Assembly: GCA_964569055.1 (NCBI GenBank)
Contig: CAZMSZ010000061.1
Location: 1-26,414 of the forward strand
Direction of reading: 5' to 3'
Length of the DNA: 26,414 nt
Origin: JAWLGW01 sp964569055
Lineage (GTDB): Bacteria > Planctomycetota > J058
Under the pieces are notes generated by a model, which saw only the letters and a list, made by a program, of their open reading frames with translations, did not search any database and was not told the origin of the DNA. Shown in pieces: positions 17,781-25,597 of the stretch; position 1 is the stretch's first letter, and every line of letters starts with the position of its first letter. The translations under genes were made by a program, and so were the position numbers.

Positions 17781-18632
17781 GTGGCGGCCCTCGCGCTGAC
17801 GCCGCAGCTATTCGTGGTCCTGAGCGCCTTCATCGAGGACCGGCTCGGGATCCACTACCGCCTCGACGAGCGCGAGCTGCTGGAGCAGAAGCTCAGCGAG
17901 CCCGCGCTCGAGGCCGGCTTCGACTCGCTGCTCGACTACTACTACCACCTGCGCTACGACGACCCGGCGGGCCGCGCCTTCGACGCGCTGGTCGACGCGC
18001 TGGTGGTGGGCGAGACGTACTTCTTCCGCGAGCTCCCGCAGCTCGAGGCGCTGGTCGAGCACGCGATCGCGCCGGCCGCGCGGGCCGCGCGACCCGGCGG
18101 GGTGCGGGTGTGGTCGGCCGCCTGCGCCTCGGGCGAGGAGCCGCTCAGCCTGGCCATGCTCCTCGAGCGGCGCGGGCTGCTCCAGCGCTGCGAGCTGGTG
18201 GCGAGCGACGTGAGCCTGCGGGCCCTCGCCCGCGCCCAGCGCGGCACCTACCCCGCCCGCTCGGTGCGCTCGCCCGAGGCCGCGGAGCTCGCGCGCCCCT
18301 GGCTGACGCGGGTCGGAGAGCGCTGGGCCGTGACGCCCCGCCTGCGCGAGCGGATCGCGTTCCGCCGGGTGAACCTGGCCGTCTCCGCGGAGATCGCGGC
18401 GCAGGGGCAGTTCGACGCGATCCTCTGCCGCAACGCGCTGATCTACTTCGACGACGCCAGGGCCGCCCGCGTGGTCCGCGACCTCGCCGCGGCGCTGCGG
18501 CCCGGCGGGGCGCTGGTGGTCGGCGTGTCGGAGTCGCTCCACCGGCTGGGCGCGCCGCTCGCGCTCGAGCAGGCGGGCGAGCTGTTCCTCTACCGCCGCG
18601 CCGGCGAGCGGCCGCTGAGGGCCAGCGCGTGA
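17781..18632 (+). CDS. cheR: CheR-type protein-glutamate methyltransferase
   Basis: A 283-residue SAM-dependent methyltransferase expected to methylate Glu residues of the operon's MCP. The N-terminal helical part contains VGETYFFRE (the TxFFR motif), SAM motif I is VWSAACASGEEPLS, the acidic ASDVS follows, and the FDAILCRNALIYFDD block is characteristic of the family. No C-terminal TPR or pentapeptide tether is present. GTG 17781 is three bases after the HEAT stop; no strong Shine-Dalgarno is seen, consistent with coupling. The stop overlaps the cheB start (GTGA). Confidence 0.95.
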   Translation: MAALALTPQLFVVLSAFIEDRLGIHYRLDERELLEQKLSEPALEAGFDSLLDYYYHLRYDDPAGRAFDALVDALVVGETYFFRELPQLEALVEHAIAPAARAARPGGVRVWSAACASGEEPLSLAMLLERRGLLQRCELVASDVSLRALARAQRGTYPARSVRSPEAAELARPWLTRVGERWAVTPRLRERIAFRRVNLAVSAEIAAQGQFDAILCRNALIYFDDARAARVVRDLAAALRPGGALVVGVSESLHRLGAPLALEQAGELFLYRRAGERPLRASA

Positions 18633-19678
18633 GCCCGCTGATCCGGGTGCTGGTGGTGGACGACTCCGCCTTCGCGCGCAAGGTGCTGCGCGAGGTGCTC
18701 GCCCGCGAGCCCGACATCGAGGTGATCGGGACGGCCCGCGACGGGCTCGACGCGCTGGAGAAGATCGCCGCGCTGCGGCCGGACGTCGTGACGCTCGACC
18801 TCGTCATGCCCGAGCTGGCCGGGGTCGAGGTCCTGCGAGCGCTCCCGAGCGAGCACGGCCCGCGGGTGATCGTGGTCAGCTCGTCGGCGGCCGACAGCGA
18901 GCTGGCCCTCGAGGCGCTCGAGCGCGGCGCGGTCGACATGATCCACAAGCCGTCGGCCCTGGCGGTCGAGCGCCTGTACGAGGTCTCGGCGGAGCTCGTC
19001 CGCAAGGTCCGCGCCGCCGCCGGCGCGCGCCCGCGTCGCGACCGGCCCTCGCCGGCCCGGGTGTCGCTCCTCCCGACGCCGGTCCGGCGCGGACCGGCCG
19101 CCCCCGAGCTGGTGGTGGTCGGGGCGTCGACCGGCGGACCGCAGGCGTTCAGCCGGCTCCTCGCCGGGCTCCCGGCCGACCTCCCGGTGCCGATCGCGCT
19201 CGCGCTGCACATCCCCGCGGGCTACACGGCCAGCCTCGCCCGCCGCCTCGACCAAACCTCCCCGCTGCGCGTCCGCGAGGCGCTCGAGCGGACGCCGCTG
19301 CGGGCAGGGCAGGCGGTGCTCGCCACGGGCGGACGCCACCTGCGCGTCGAGCACGACGCGGCCGGGCTGTGGGCGGCGCCGACCGACGAGCCGTCCGGCG
19401 CGCTGTTCCGGCCCTCGGTCGACCTGCTGTTCGCGAGCGCCGCCGCCGCCGCGGGGCCCGTGCTCGCCGTGGTGCTGACGGGCATGGGGCGCGACGGGGA
19501 GCAGGGGGCGCGCGCCGTCGTCGCGCGGGGCGGGCGCGTGCTCGTCGAGGCCGAGGCGAGCTGCGTGGTGTACGGCATGCCCCGCGCCGTGCTCGCCGCG
19601 GGAATCCCCGCCGAGGAGGCGCGGCTCGACGAGCTCGCCGGCCTCATCGTGGCTCGGGTCGCGGCCACCACACCGTGA
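18629..19678 (+). CDS. cheB: CheB chemoreceptor methylesterase
   Basis: A 349-residue response regulator-methylesterase. The receiver has D11-D12, phosphoacceptor D57 in VTLDLVMPE and K107 in IHKPS. The catalytic domain has Ser167 in GASTGG, His194 in LHIPAG and an Asp in GMGRDG. It removes methyl groups placed by CheR once phosphorylated by CheA, giving adaptation. GTG 18629 overlaps the cheR stop. It closes the operon and its 3' end faces the convergent kinase gene. All active-site residues are present. Confidence 0.95.
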   Translation: MSPLIRVLVVDDSAFARKVLREVLAREPDIEVIGTARDGLDALEKIAALRPDVVTLDLVMPELAGVEVLRALPSEHGPRVIVVSSSAADSELALEALERGAVDMIHKPSALAVERLYEVSAELVRKVRAAAGARPRRDRPSPARVSLLPTPVRRGPAAPELVVVGASTGGPQAFSRLLAGLPADLPVPIALALHIPAGYTASLARRLDQTSPLRVREALERTPLRAGQAVLATGGRHLRVEHDAAGLWAAPTDEPSGALFRPSVDLLFASAAAAAGPVLAVVLTGMGRDGEQGARAVVARGGRVLVEAEASCVVYGMPRAVLAAGIPAEEARLDELAGLIVARVAATTP

Positions 19679-19766
19679 TCACGAGCGTCGCGCCCTGCGT
19701 CAGCGGGATCCGCTGCTCTCGCGGCGGCCCGGCGCTTCGGACGGGGGGCGCCGGCGCGCGGCTCAT
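19644..19766 (-). CDS. Possible 40-residue ORF downstream of the membrane kinase
   Basis: The ATG at 19766 (reading leftwards) overlaps the kinase stop in an ATGA junction and gives 40 residues, Pro- and Arg-rich, with a short hydrophobic stretch (GATLVITVWW). Its last 35 bases are antisense to the 3' end of cheB. The coupling geometry is suggestive but the composition is close to random GC-rich translation, so I rate it doubtful. If it is not real, 19679-19762 is simply the short convergent intergenic space. Confidence 0.25.
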   Translation of the reverse strand: MSRAPAPPVRSAGPPREQRIPLTQGATLVITVWWPRPEPR

Positions 19767-22059
19767 GAGGCGCTCCCGATCAGCGCCGGGGGCGGCGCGG
19801 GGCGGGTCGTGTCGAGGGCGCTCCGGACCGCCTCCAGCAGCTTGCGTCGGGTCGTGCACGACTTGACCAAGGCCGCCCGCACGCGGCGGCGTACGTCGAG
19901 GTTGACCTCGAGGGCCGAGAACACGATCGCGGGGACCTCGCGCTCCCGCAGGGCCGGCAGCAGGTCGAGGCCCGAGCCGTCGGGGAGCCCGAGGTCCACC
20001 AGGGCCACGTCGAACGGCTCGCGGGCCAGGAGCGCGCGCGCGTCCGCCAGCGTCGGCGCCGGGATCACGGTGGCCGCGCCGGCCAGGGTCGCGCCGACCA
20101 CCCGCACGAGGTCGGGGTCGTCCTCGAGGTACAGCACCCGGGGGGCGGCGGGCTGGCCCGAGAGGCGGCCGACCGCGGCGAGAAGCCCGCGCCAGGGCTC
20201 CGCCGCCTCGAGGTCCGCGGCGGCCGCCGACAGGAACGGCACCGGCACCGGCTCGGCGCGCCGGGACATCTCGTCGTGCAACAGCTCGAGGCCGGGGTGG
20301 TCCGGCTCGAGCAAGACCACCTGATAGCCGCCGTCCGCCAGCAGGTCGCGGCAGCGCTCGACGTCCTGGGCCACGTCGCAGCGGAACCCGGCCGCCTGCA
20401 GCGTCTCCTGCAGCGGGCCCGAGACCCGCGGGTCGGACTCGCAGATCAGCACGCGGGCGGGGCACCACCCGGCGCAGGCGGGCGGCGCCGCGTCGAGGGC
20501 GGGGACGCAGGCCGCTGCGCAGGGGGCGGCTGACGGCGCGGTCCTGGCCAGCGGGAGCGTGAAGGTGAAGGTCGTCCCCTCGCCCTGCGCGGTCTCGAAG
20601 CCGATCTCGCCCCCCATGCGCTCGACCAGCGCCTTGCAGATGCTGAGCCCCAGCCCGGTCCCACCCTGCTTGCGGGTCGCGGCGCGGTCGGCCTGGGCGA
20701 ACCGCTCGAACACTCGCCCGTGGAACTCGACCGGGATCCCGGGGCCGTGGTCGCGCACGGCCACGCGCGCCACGCCGCTCGCCGGATCGAGGGCGACGCT
20801 CACCGTGACCTCGGCGCCCGCGGGGCTGAACTTGCAGGCGTTCGAGAGCAGGTTCGTCAGCACCTGCTCCACCCGATCGGCGTTGGCCTGCACGAGCAGC
20901 GGCTCGGGTCCCTCGGGCGCCTCGAGCCGGAGCGCGACCTCGTGAGTGAGGGCGAAGCCTTGGTTCGCGGCGAGGGTCCGCTCGAGCGCCGCGCGCAGGT
21001 CGAGGTCGCCGAGCGTGATCTCGATCCGCCCCGAGGCGATCTTCTCGACGTCGAGCAGGTCGTTGATCAGGCGGACCAGCCGCTCCGAGTTGCGGGTGGC
21101 GATCTCGAGCAGGCTGGTGGCCGCCGGCGGGAGCGGCCCCACCACCCCGCCCAGCATCAGCTCCAGCGAGCCGCTGATCGAGGTGAGGGGCGTGCGCAGC
21201 TCGTGGCTCACGGTGCACACGAAGTCGTCCTTCAGCGCCTCCAGCCGGCGCTGCTCGGTGATGTCGCGCAGCATCACGATCCCGCCGTGGCAATGGCCCC
21301 GCAGCGGGCGGACCGAGACGCTGACCCAGCTCGCCGGCCTGCCGTCGCGACCCGGCAGCAGGTACACCTCGTCCAGGACGGTCCCCTCGCGCGCCGCGCG
21401 GAACGGGTCGCGCTCGGGCTCCACCGGCTCGCCGTCGGCGCGACGCAGCCCCAGCTCGGCCGCGCTCGCGGGTCGGTCGCCGTCATACAGCCCCACGAGC
21501 CGCCCGGCGGCGAGGTTCACGTGCGCGGTCCGGCCGTCGCAGCCGACCAGGAGCACCCCGTCCACCATGGAGTCGCTCACGGCCTCGAGCTCGCGGGCCA
21601 AGGCCGCGTTGGCCACGCGCTCCGCCTCCACCGCCGCCACCGCCCGCTCGAGCGCGACCGTCCGCTCGGCGACCCGGGCCTCCACGCTCGCGTGCGCCTG
21701 CTCCAGCTCCGCCTGGCGCCGCGCGAGGCCGTCGGTCTCGAGCAGCCCGCGCCGGCAGCACCAGGCGAGGCCGATCACCTCCAGCAGGACCCAGGCCGTG
21801 TGCTCGAGCCAGCGGAACGGGCCGGGCGTGGGGACCCCGAACACGGCCAGGGGGAGGTAGGTCGCGCGGACCGCGTGATCGACGGCGACCACCGCCGCGG
21901 CGGTCAGCAGCACCTTCGGGTCGCGNNNNNNNNNNNNNNNNNNNNNNNNNNNNNNNNNNNNNNNNNNNNNNNNNNNNNNNNNNNNNNNNNNNNNNNNNNN
22001 NNNNNNNNNNNNNNNNNNNNNNNNNGCGAGCGCCAGGCCGAGCCGGCCGACGGCGCGGA

Positions 22060-22063
<4 letters not shown>
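19763..22063 (-). CDS. Membrane hybrid histidine kinase with two C-terminal receivers (interrupted by gap)
   Basis: Starts at TTG 22063, overlapping the upstream regulator stop (TTGA), and soon enters the N-gap. After the gap come hydrophobic helices with VDHAVRATYLPLAVFGV and FRWLEHTAWVLLEVIGLAW, which resemble a membrane sensor module seen in other kinases. A coiled coil, PAS domain (AVSDSMVDGVLLVG to MLRDITEQ), HisKA H-box VSHELRTPL and HATPase (LLSNACKFSP, DHGPGI, GGTGLGLSI) follow. Receiver 1 is degenerate: Glu replaces the phosphoacceptor Asp (VVLLEPDHPG) and no conserved Lys is obvious. Receiver 2 has LEDDPD, D in VALVDLGLPD and Lys in ALVKS. Missing sensor helices probably lie in the gap, whose true length may exceed 100 bases. 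Probably partners the regulator encoded just upstream. Confidence 0.88.
21926..22025. other. Assembly gap, 100 N, inside kinase sensor region
   Basis: Exactly 100 N inside the kinase N-terminus. The frame happens to continue through the placeholder, but the membrane module I compare it with normally has more residues before the post-gap helices than 34 codons allow. More sequence is therefore probably missing. Confidence 0.95.
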
Positions 22064-22449
<386 letters not shown>

Positions 22450-22540
22450 GAGCGCTCCTGGGTTGGGTTGACCGGCGCCCCGAGCACGCGGGATGCCGGC
22501 CGCCGCTCGTCGCATCTCCCGCTTTCCTTGGACCTCACCT

Positions 22541-22583
22541 GGGGTCGCCGCGACCCCCCCGGGGGGTGGCGCGCACCCCCTTT
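22541..22583 (+). promoter_or_regulatory. Overlapping G/C hairpins in the leader, attenuator-like
   Basis: GGGGTCG (22541-22547) pairs with CGACCCC (22551-22557) around CCG. GGGGGTG (22562-22568) pairs with CACCCCC (22574-22580) around GCGCG, followed by TTT. The C-run 22554-22560 can instead pair with the G-run 22561-22566. Three alternative pairings share arms, and the last resembles a short intrinsic terminator. A regulatory role is inferred only from geometry. Confidence 0.4.
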
Positions 22584-22671
22584 GGCGAGAGCGGGCGGAG
22601 ACGAGGCCGACCCATGTGCTTGCGCCAGCGCGTGAGTGGTGCGGCGCGGCCGTTGCTCTACGGCGGGCAGC

Positions 22672-22677
22672 AGGAGG
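22672..22677 (+). promoter_or_regulatory. Strong ribosome binding site
   Basis: AGGAGG ends five bases before GTG 22683. This decides the start of the Hpt-REC-PATAN gene against the upstream in-frame ATG 22566. Confidence 0.75.
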
Positions 22678-22682
22678 TGGGT

Positions 22683-23745
22683 GTGAGCGTTCGGGTCCCC
22701 AATGAGAGCCTGGCCTTGCTGAGCGAGGCCTACCGTGCGCGCCTGGCGACGCGCGCTCGCGACGTGGTCGAGCTGCTGCAGCGCCTGGAGCTGGGCGACC
22801 CCGCGGCGAGCGCGGAGCTCCGCCACGCGGCGCACCGCCTGGCTGGCTCGGGCGGCACGCACGGGTTTCCCGAGATCACGCGGGCCGGTCGCGCCGTGGA
22901 GGAGGCGCACCAGGCGGACCTCTCCGCCCGCGGCGTGGAGCTGGTGCGCACCCTGCAGCGCGCCGGCGAGGCGCCCGAGCGGGTGCACCCGCACCTGGGC
23001 CCGGGCTCGGAGCGCTGGCGCGTCCCGCTGGGAGAGAGCCGGGGCCGCCTGCTCCTCGTGGAGGACGAGCCCGACACCGCCGCGCTGCTCGCGGGGCAGC
23101 TCCAGCAGGAGCGCTTCGAGGTGCTGCGCTACGCGGATGCCACCGCGGCGCTCGGCGCCTTCGGCCGCGGCGGCGTGAGCGTGTGCGTGCTCGACGTCCA
23201 GCTCGCCGGCGACGTGGACGGCTTCACGCTGCTGGCGCGGCTCCGGGCGTTCTCGCGCACGGTGCCGATCCTGATGCTCACCGCGCGTGAGCGCGAGGAC
23301 GACGTGCTGCGCGCGTTCGAGCTGGGGGCCGACGACTACGTCACCAAGCCCTTCCGCCCGCGCGAGCTGGTGGCCCGGATCGAGCGCATGCTGCGCGGAG
23401 CCCGCCTGCGCGCCCGGATCGCCCCCGAGGCGCCCGGCGTGCTGCGCGGCGCCCTCGGCGGCGCGCGCCTGCGCGCCGTGGTCGAGATGCTCGCCCACGC
23501 CGGCCAGCACGGGCGCCTCTGGGTCCACGGCCACGAGGCCAGCGGCTACCTCGACATCGCCGCCGGCCGCCTGCTCGCGGCCCGCAGCGCGGACGAGCAG
23601 GACGATGCCGCCGCCCTGACCCTCCTCGCGGCGCGCGCCGGCGCCTTCGAGTTCGTCCCCGGCAGCGACGAGCTCGACACCCCACCCACAGGAACCCCGC
23701 TAGAAGTGCTCCTGGTCGAGCTCGCCGCCCGCTCCAGCGCGGAGC
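22683..23745 (+). CDS. Hpt-REC-PATAN (DUF4388) response regulator, C-terminus lost in gap
   Basis: 354 codons visible. Residues about 10-100 form an Hpt-like helical domain with H51 in AAHRLAGSGG, the expected phosphotransfer His. A receiver follows (about 120-240) with E127-D128, D171 in VCVLDVQLAGDVDG, a Thr in LMLTARE and Lys in VTKPFRP. The loop after D171 has Ala instead of the usual Pro and one extra residue. From about 255, GVLRGALGGARLRAVVEML, then GRLWVHGHEASGYLDIAAGRLLAA and a G-x-F-E-F phrase, matches a PATAN/DUF4388 domain. That domain is an effector or interaction domain in signalling proteins. The frame beyond the gap is repeat DNA rather than protein, so the stop lies inside the gap or the gene ends near its edge. 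Confidence 0.85.
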
Positions 23746-23845
23746 NNNNNNNNNNNNNNNNNNNNNNNNNNNNNNNNNNNNNNNNNNNNNNNNNNNNNNN
23801 NNNNNNNNNNNNNNNNNNNNNNNNNNNNNNNNNNNNNNNNNNNNN
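23746..23845. other. Assembly gap, 100 N, beside tandem repeat
   Basis: Exactly 100 N. The right edge begins within a tandem repeat, a common reason for assembly breaks, so more repeat copies are probably missing here. Confidence 0.95.
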
Positions 23846-24091
23846 CGAGCGACAGCACACACACTTTCGCCAAGGCGGTGCTCCCACCCGGAGCCCCGCC
23901 CCCGCATCTGCCCTCGCCGCTCCCCGAGGAGTGGGCGTCGAGCGACAGCACACACTCTTTCCGCCAAGGCGGTGCTCCCACCGGAGCCCCGCCCCATCAT
24001 CTGCCCTCGCCCCTCCCCAAGGAGTGGCGCGCCCAGCGACAGCACACACATTTGTGCCAAGGCGGTGCTCCCAACCGGAGCCCCGCCCCCA
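23846..24091. repeat. Tandem repeat, unit about 93 bases, 2.6 copies visible
   Basis: The phrase AGCGACAGCACACAC recurs at 23848, 23941 and 24035, giving periods of 93 and 94. Each copy continues with CCAAGGCGGTGCTCCC, a short variable loop, GGAGCCCCGCCCC and (copies 1 and 2) a CATCTGCCCTCGCC stretch and GAGTGG. The third copy stops after about 57 bases. Each unit can form GCTCC/GGAGC with loop CACCC, CACC or CAACC: the arms are conserved and the loop varies. No protein product is credible in any frame. It fills the space between two convergent genes. Confidence 0.8.
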
Positions 24092-24156
24092 TCGGATCCT
24101 TCGGCTCCCCCCACAAGAGCTGGCGCCTACCCAGAGGAACCAGCCGAAGGATCCGA
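24092..24156. terminator. 15-bp perfect inverted repeat between convergent genes
   Basis: TCGGATCCTTCGGCT (24092-24106) is the exact reverse complement of AGCCGAAGGATCCGA (24142-24156), with a 35-base loop. The right arm lies inside the last codons of the - strand receiver gene. A second GAAGGATCC copy follows directly, allowing shifted pairing. It is placed where a bidirectional terminator is expected, but there is no T-run and the loop is long. Confidence 0.5.
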
Positions 24157-24708
24157 AGGATCCGCGCGCCACTTGTCCCTCTGCTCTTGAAAGCAGTCGC
24201 GGCACAGGCCGTGGGAGAACTGCGTGCTCGTGCGCTTGCTGATGTACTGATCCACCTTCTGCCAGTCGCCCGCCTCGTCGCGGACCTTGCTGCACCAGGC
24301 GCAGATCGTCAGCAGCCCGCCCAGCGCGGAGACCGCCTGCTGGAGCGCGAGCACCCGCTTGGCGACGCGCAGGCGCGCGCGCAGCAGCTCGATGTCGACC
24401 GGCTTGGTGACGAAGTCGTCTACGCCGGCGGCCATGGCCTCGAGCAGGTCGTCGCGCCCGGCGCGGGCGGTGACCATGACCACGTACGTGTAGCCCCTGG
24501 CGCGTGCCCGCAGGCGGCGGGTCAGCTCCAGACCGTCGACGCCTGGCATGCGCCAGTTCAGCAGGGCGAGCGGGATCTGGCCGCGCTCGAGCAGCTTCCA
24601 GGCCGCCTCGCCGTCGGTCGCGCAGGTGAGCTCGTCGCCGTCCGCCGCGAGCGTCACGCGGTAGAAGTCGAGCATGTCGGGGTCGTCGTCGGCGACGAGG
24701 ATTCGCAC
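24127..24708 (-). CDS. Receiver protein with Asn at the phosphorylation site and C-terminal Cys4 domain
   Basis: 193 residues from GTG 24708. The receiver keeps the acidic D7-D8-D9, Thr in VMVTAR and Lys in FVTKPVD, but the phosphoacceptor is N51 in ALLNWRMPGVDG (AAC read at 24556-24558 on the - strand). It therefore cannot be phosphorylated in the usual way and is a pseudo-receiver unless this is a sequencing error. A short helix leads to ICAWCSKVRDEAGDW and QFSHGLCRDCF, a CxxC plus CxxC pair typical of a small zinc-binding module found at the end of some response regulators. The gene follows the kinase with a 1-base spacer and is probably in its operon. The stop lies within an inverted repeat. 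Confidence 0.88.
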   Translation of the reverse strand: MRILVADDDPDMLDFYRVTLAADGDELTCATDGEAAWKLLERGQIPLALLNWRMPGVDGLELTRRLRARARGYTYVVMVTARAGRDDLLEAMAAGVDDFVTKPVDIELLRARLRVAKRVLALQQAVSALGGLLTICAWCSKVRDEAGDWQKVDQYISKRTSTQFSHGLCRDCFQEQRDKWRADPSDPSAGSSG

Positions 24709-24709
24709 G

Positions 24710-25597
24710 TCAGCCTCCGTTCGCTGCGAGCACCTGCGCGAGGGACTCGGCCAGCTCGCGCCCGGCGGGGTAGCGCTCGGCCGCCTCCTTGGCGAGGCAG
24801 CGGCGAATCACCGCGCGCAGCTCGGGCGGCGTCTCGGCCAGCTCGGGGACCGAGTCCTCGCGGATCGCCCGGGCCGCGTCGCGCAGGTTCTCGCCCGCGA
24901 ACGGCGGCTTGCCGTCGATCAGCTCGAACAGGACGGCGCCGAGGGCGAACACGTCGGTCCACGGGCCGAGCTGGTCGCGGTTGCCGTCGAGGAGCTCGGG
25001 CGCCATGTAGCCGATCGTGCCGAGCGCGATCCCCGCCGAGGTCAGCTCGCCGTCGACGTCGCCGAGGTCCTTGGCCAGCCCGAAGTCGGACAGGAGCGGG
25101 CGGCCGTCTCCCTGCAGCAGGATGTTCTCGGGCTTGAGGTCGCGGTGAATGATCCCCTCGGCGTGGAGCCCGCCCAGCGTGCGCGCCACCTCCTCCACCA
25201 GCGCCGCCGCGCGGCGCCAAGGGAAGCGGCCCTGGCCCAGCAGCGCCGTCCGCAGCGAGCCGCCCTCGGCCATCTCCAGCACCAGGTACGGCCCGCGGCT
25301 GCAGCGACCGGCGTCGAGCAGCGCGACCACCCCCGGCCGCTCGGAGGTGCGCTCGAGCAGCTCCACCTCGCGCAGGTAGCGGGCCCCGCGGGCGCGGCGG
25401 CGGCGGAGCAGCTTGATCGCGACGGCGTGCCCCTCGGGGTCGACGGCGCGGTAGACCACGCCGGCCGAGCCCGCGCCGAGGCGCTGCTCCAGCTTGTAGC
25501 GCCCGATCCGGTCTTGATCGGCTGACTCCTCCTCCTGAGGCGGCGCGTGCACCCAGGCGATCTGCTTCAGCCGCTCGTACGCCTCGGGAGGGATCAC
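24710..25597 (-). CDS. Soluble Ser/Thr protein kinase (Hanks type)
   Basis: A 295-residue kinase made of the catalytic domain only: glycine loop LGAGSAGVVY, catalytic K62 (AIKLL), HRDLKPEN with D153, DFG at 171-173, APE at 199-201 and DVFALGAVLFELIDGKPPF. All catalytic residues are present. There is no membrane helix or sensor domain, so it probably acts in the cytoplasm on proteins brought to it. GTG 25597 overlaps the sigma factor stop (GTGA). Co-translation with an ECF sigma factor suggests the kinase modulates that sigma factor, or is controlled by it. The neighbouring pseudo-receiver may be a partner or substrate; this is inference. Confidence 0.95.
   Translation of the reverse strand: MIPPEAYERLKQIAWVHAPPQEEESADQDRIGRYKLEQRLGAGSAGVVYRAVDPEGHAVAIKLLRRRRARGARYLREVELLERTSERPGVVALLDAGRCSRGPYLVLEMAEGGSLRTALLGQGRFPWRRAAALVEEVARTLGGLHAEGIIHRDLKPENILLQGDGRPLLSDFGLAKDLGDVDGELTSAGIALGTIGYMAPELLDGNRDQLGPWTDVFALGAVLFELIDGKPPFAGENLRDAARAIREDSVPELAETPPELRAVIRRCLAKEAAERYPAGRELAESLAQVLAANGG

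Larger units (their letters stand above)
22450..22682. promoter_or_regulatory. Divergent promoter and leader region
   Basis: 233 bases separating the response regulator/kinase pair (-) from the Hpt-REC-PATAN gene (+). It must contain promoters in both directions. TTGGAC at 22528-22533 is a weak -35 candidate on + with no good -10 partner. The hairpin cluster at 22541-22580 is the most conspicuous element. An open frame from ATG 22566 reads through, but its composition and the strong Shine-Dalgarno further down argue that it is leader. Confidence 0.5.

Noticed and set aside
22566..22682. ATG 22566 as start of the Hpt-REC-PATAN protein
   Set aside because: No Shine-Dalgarno and low-complexity residues, while AGGAGG precedes GTG 22683 at ideal spacing.
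23846..24091. CRISPR array
   Set aside because: Units of about 93 bases are contiguous and similar along their length; there are no short constant repeats with unique spacers and no cas genes.
23846..24242. Continuation of the Hpt-REC-PATAN frame through the tandem repeat
   Set aside because: The translated sequence is the tandem repeat read as protein and the junction crosses a gap of unknown length.
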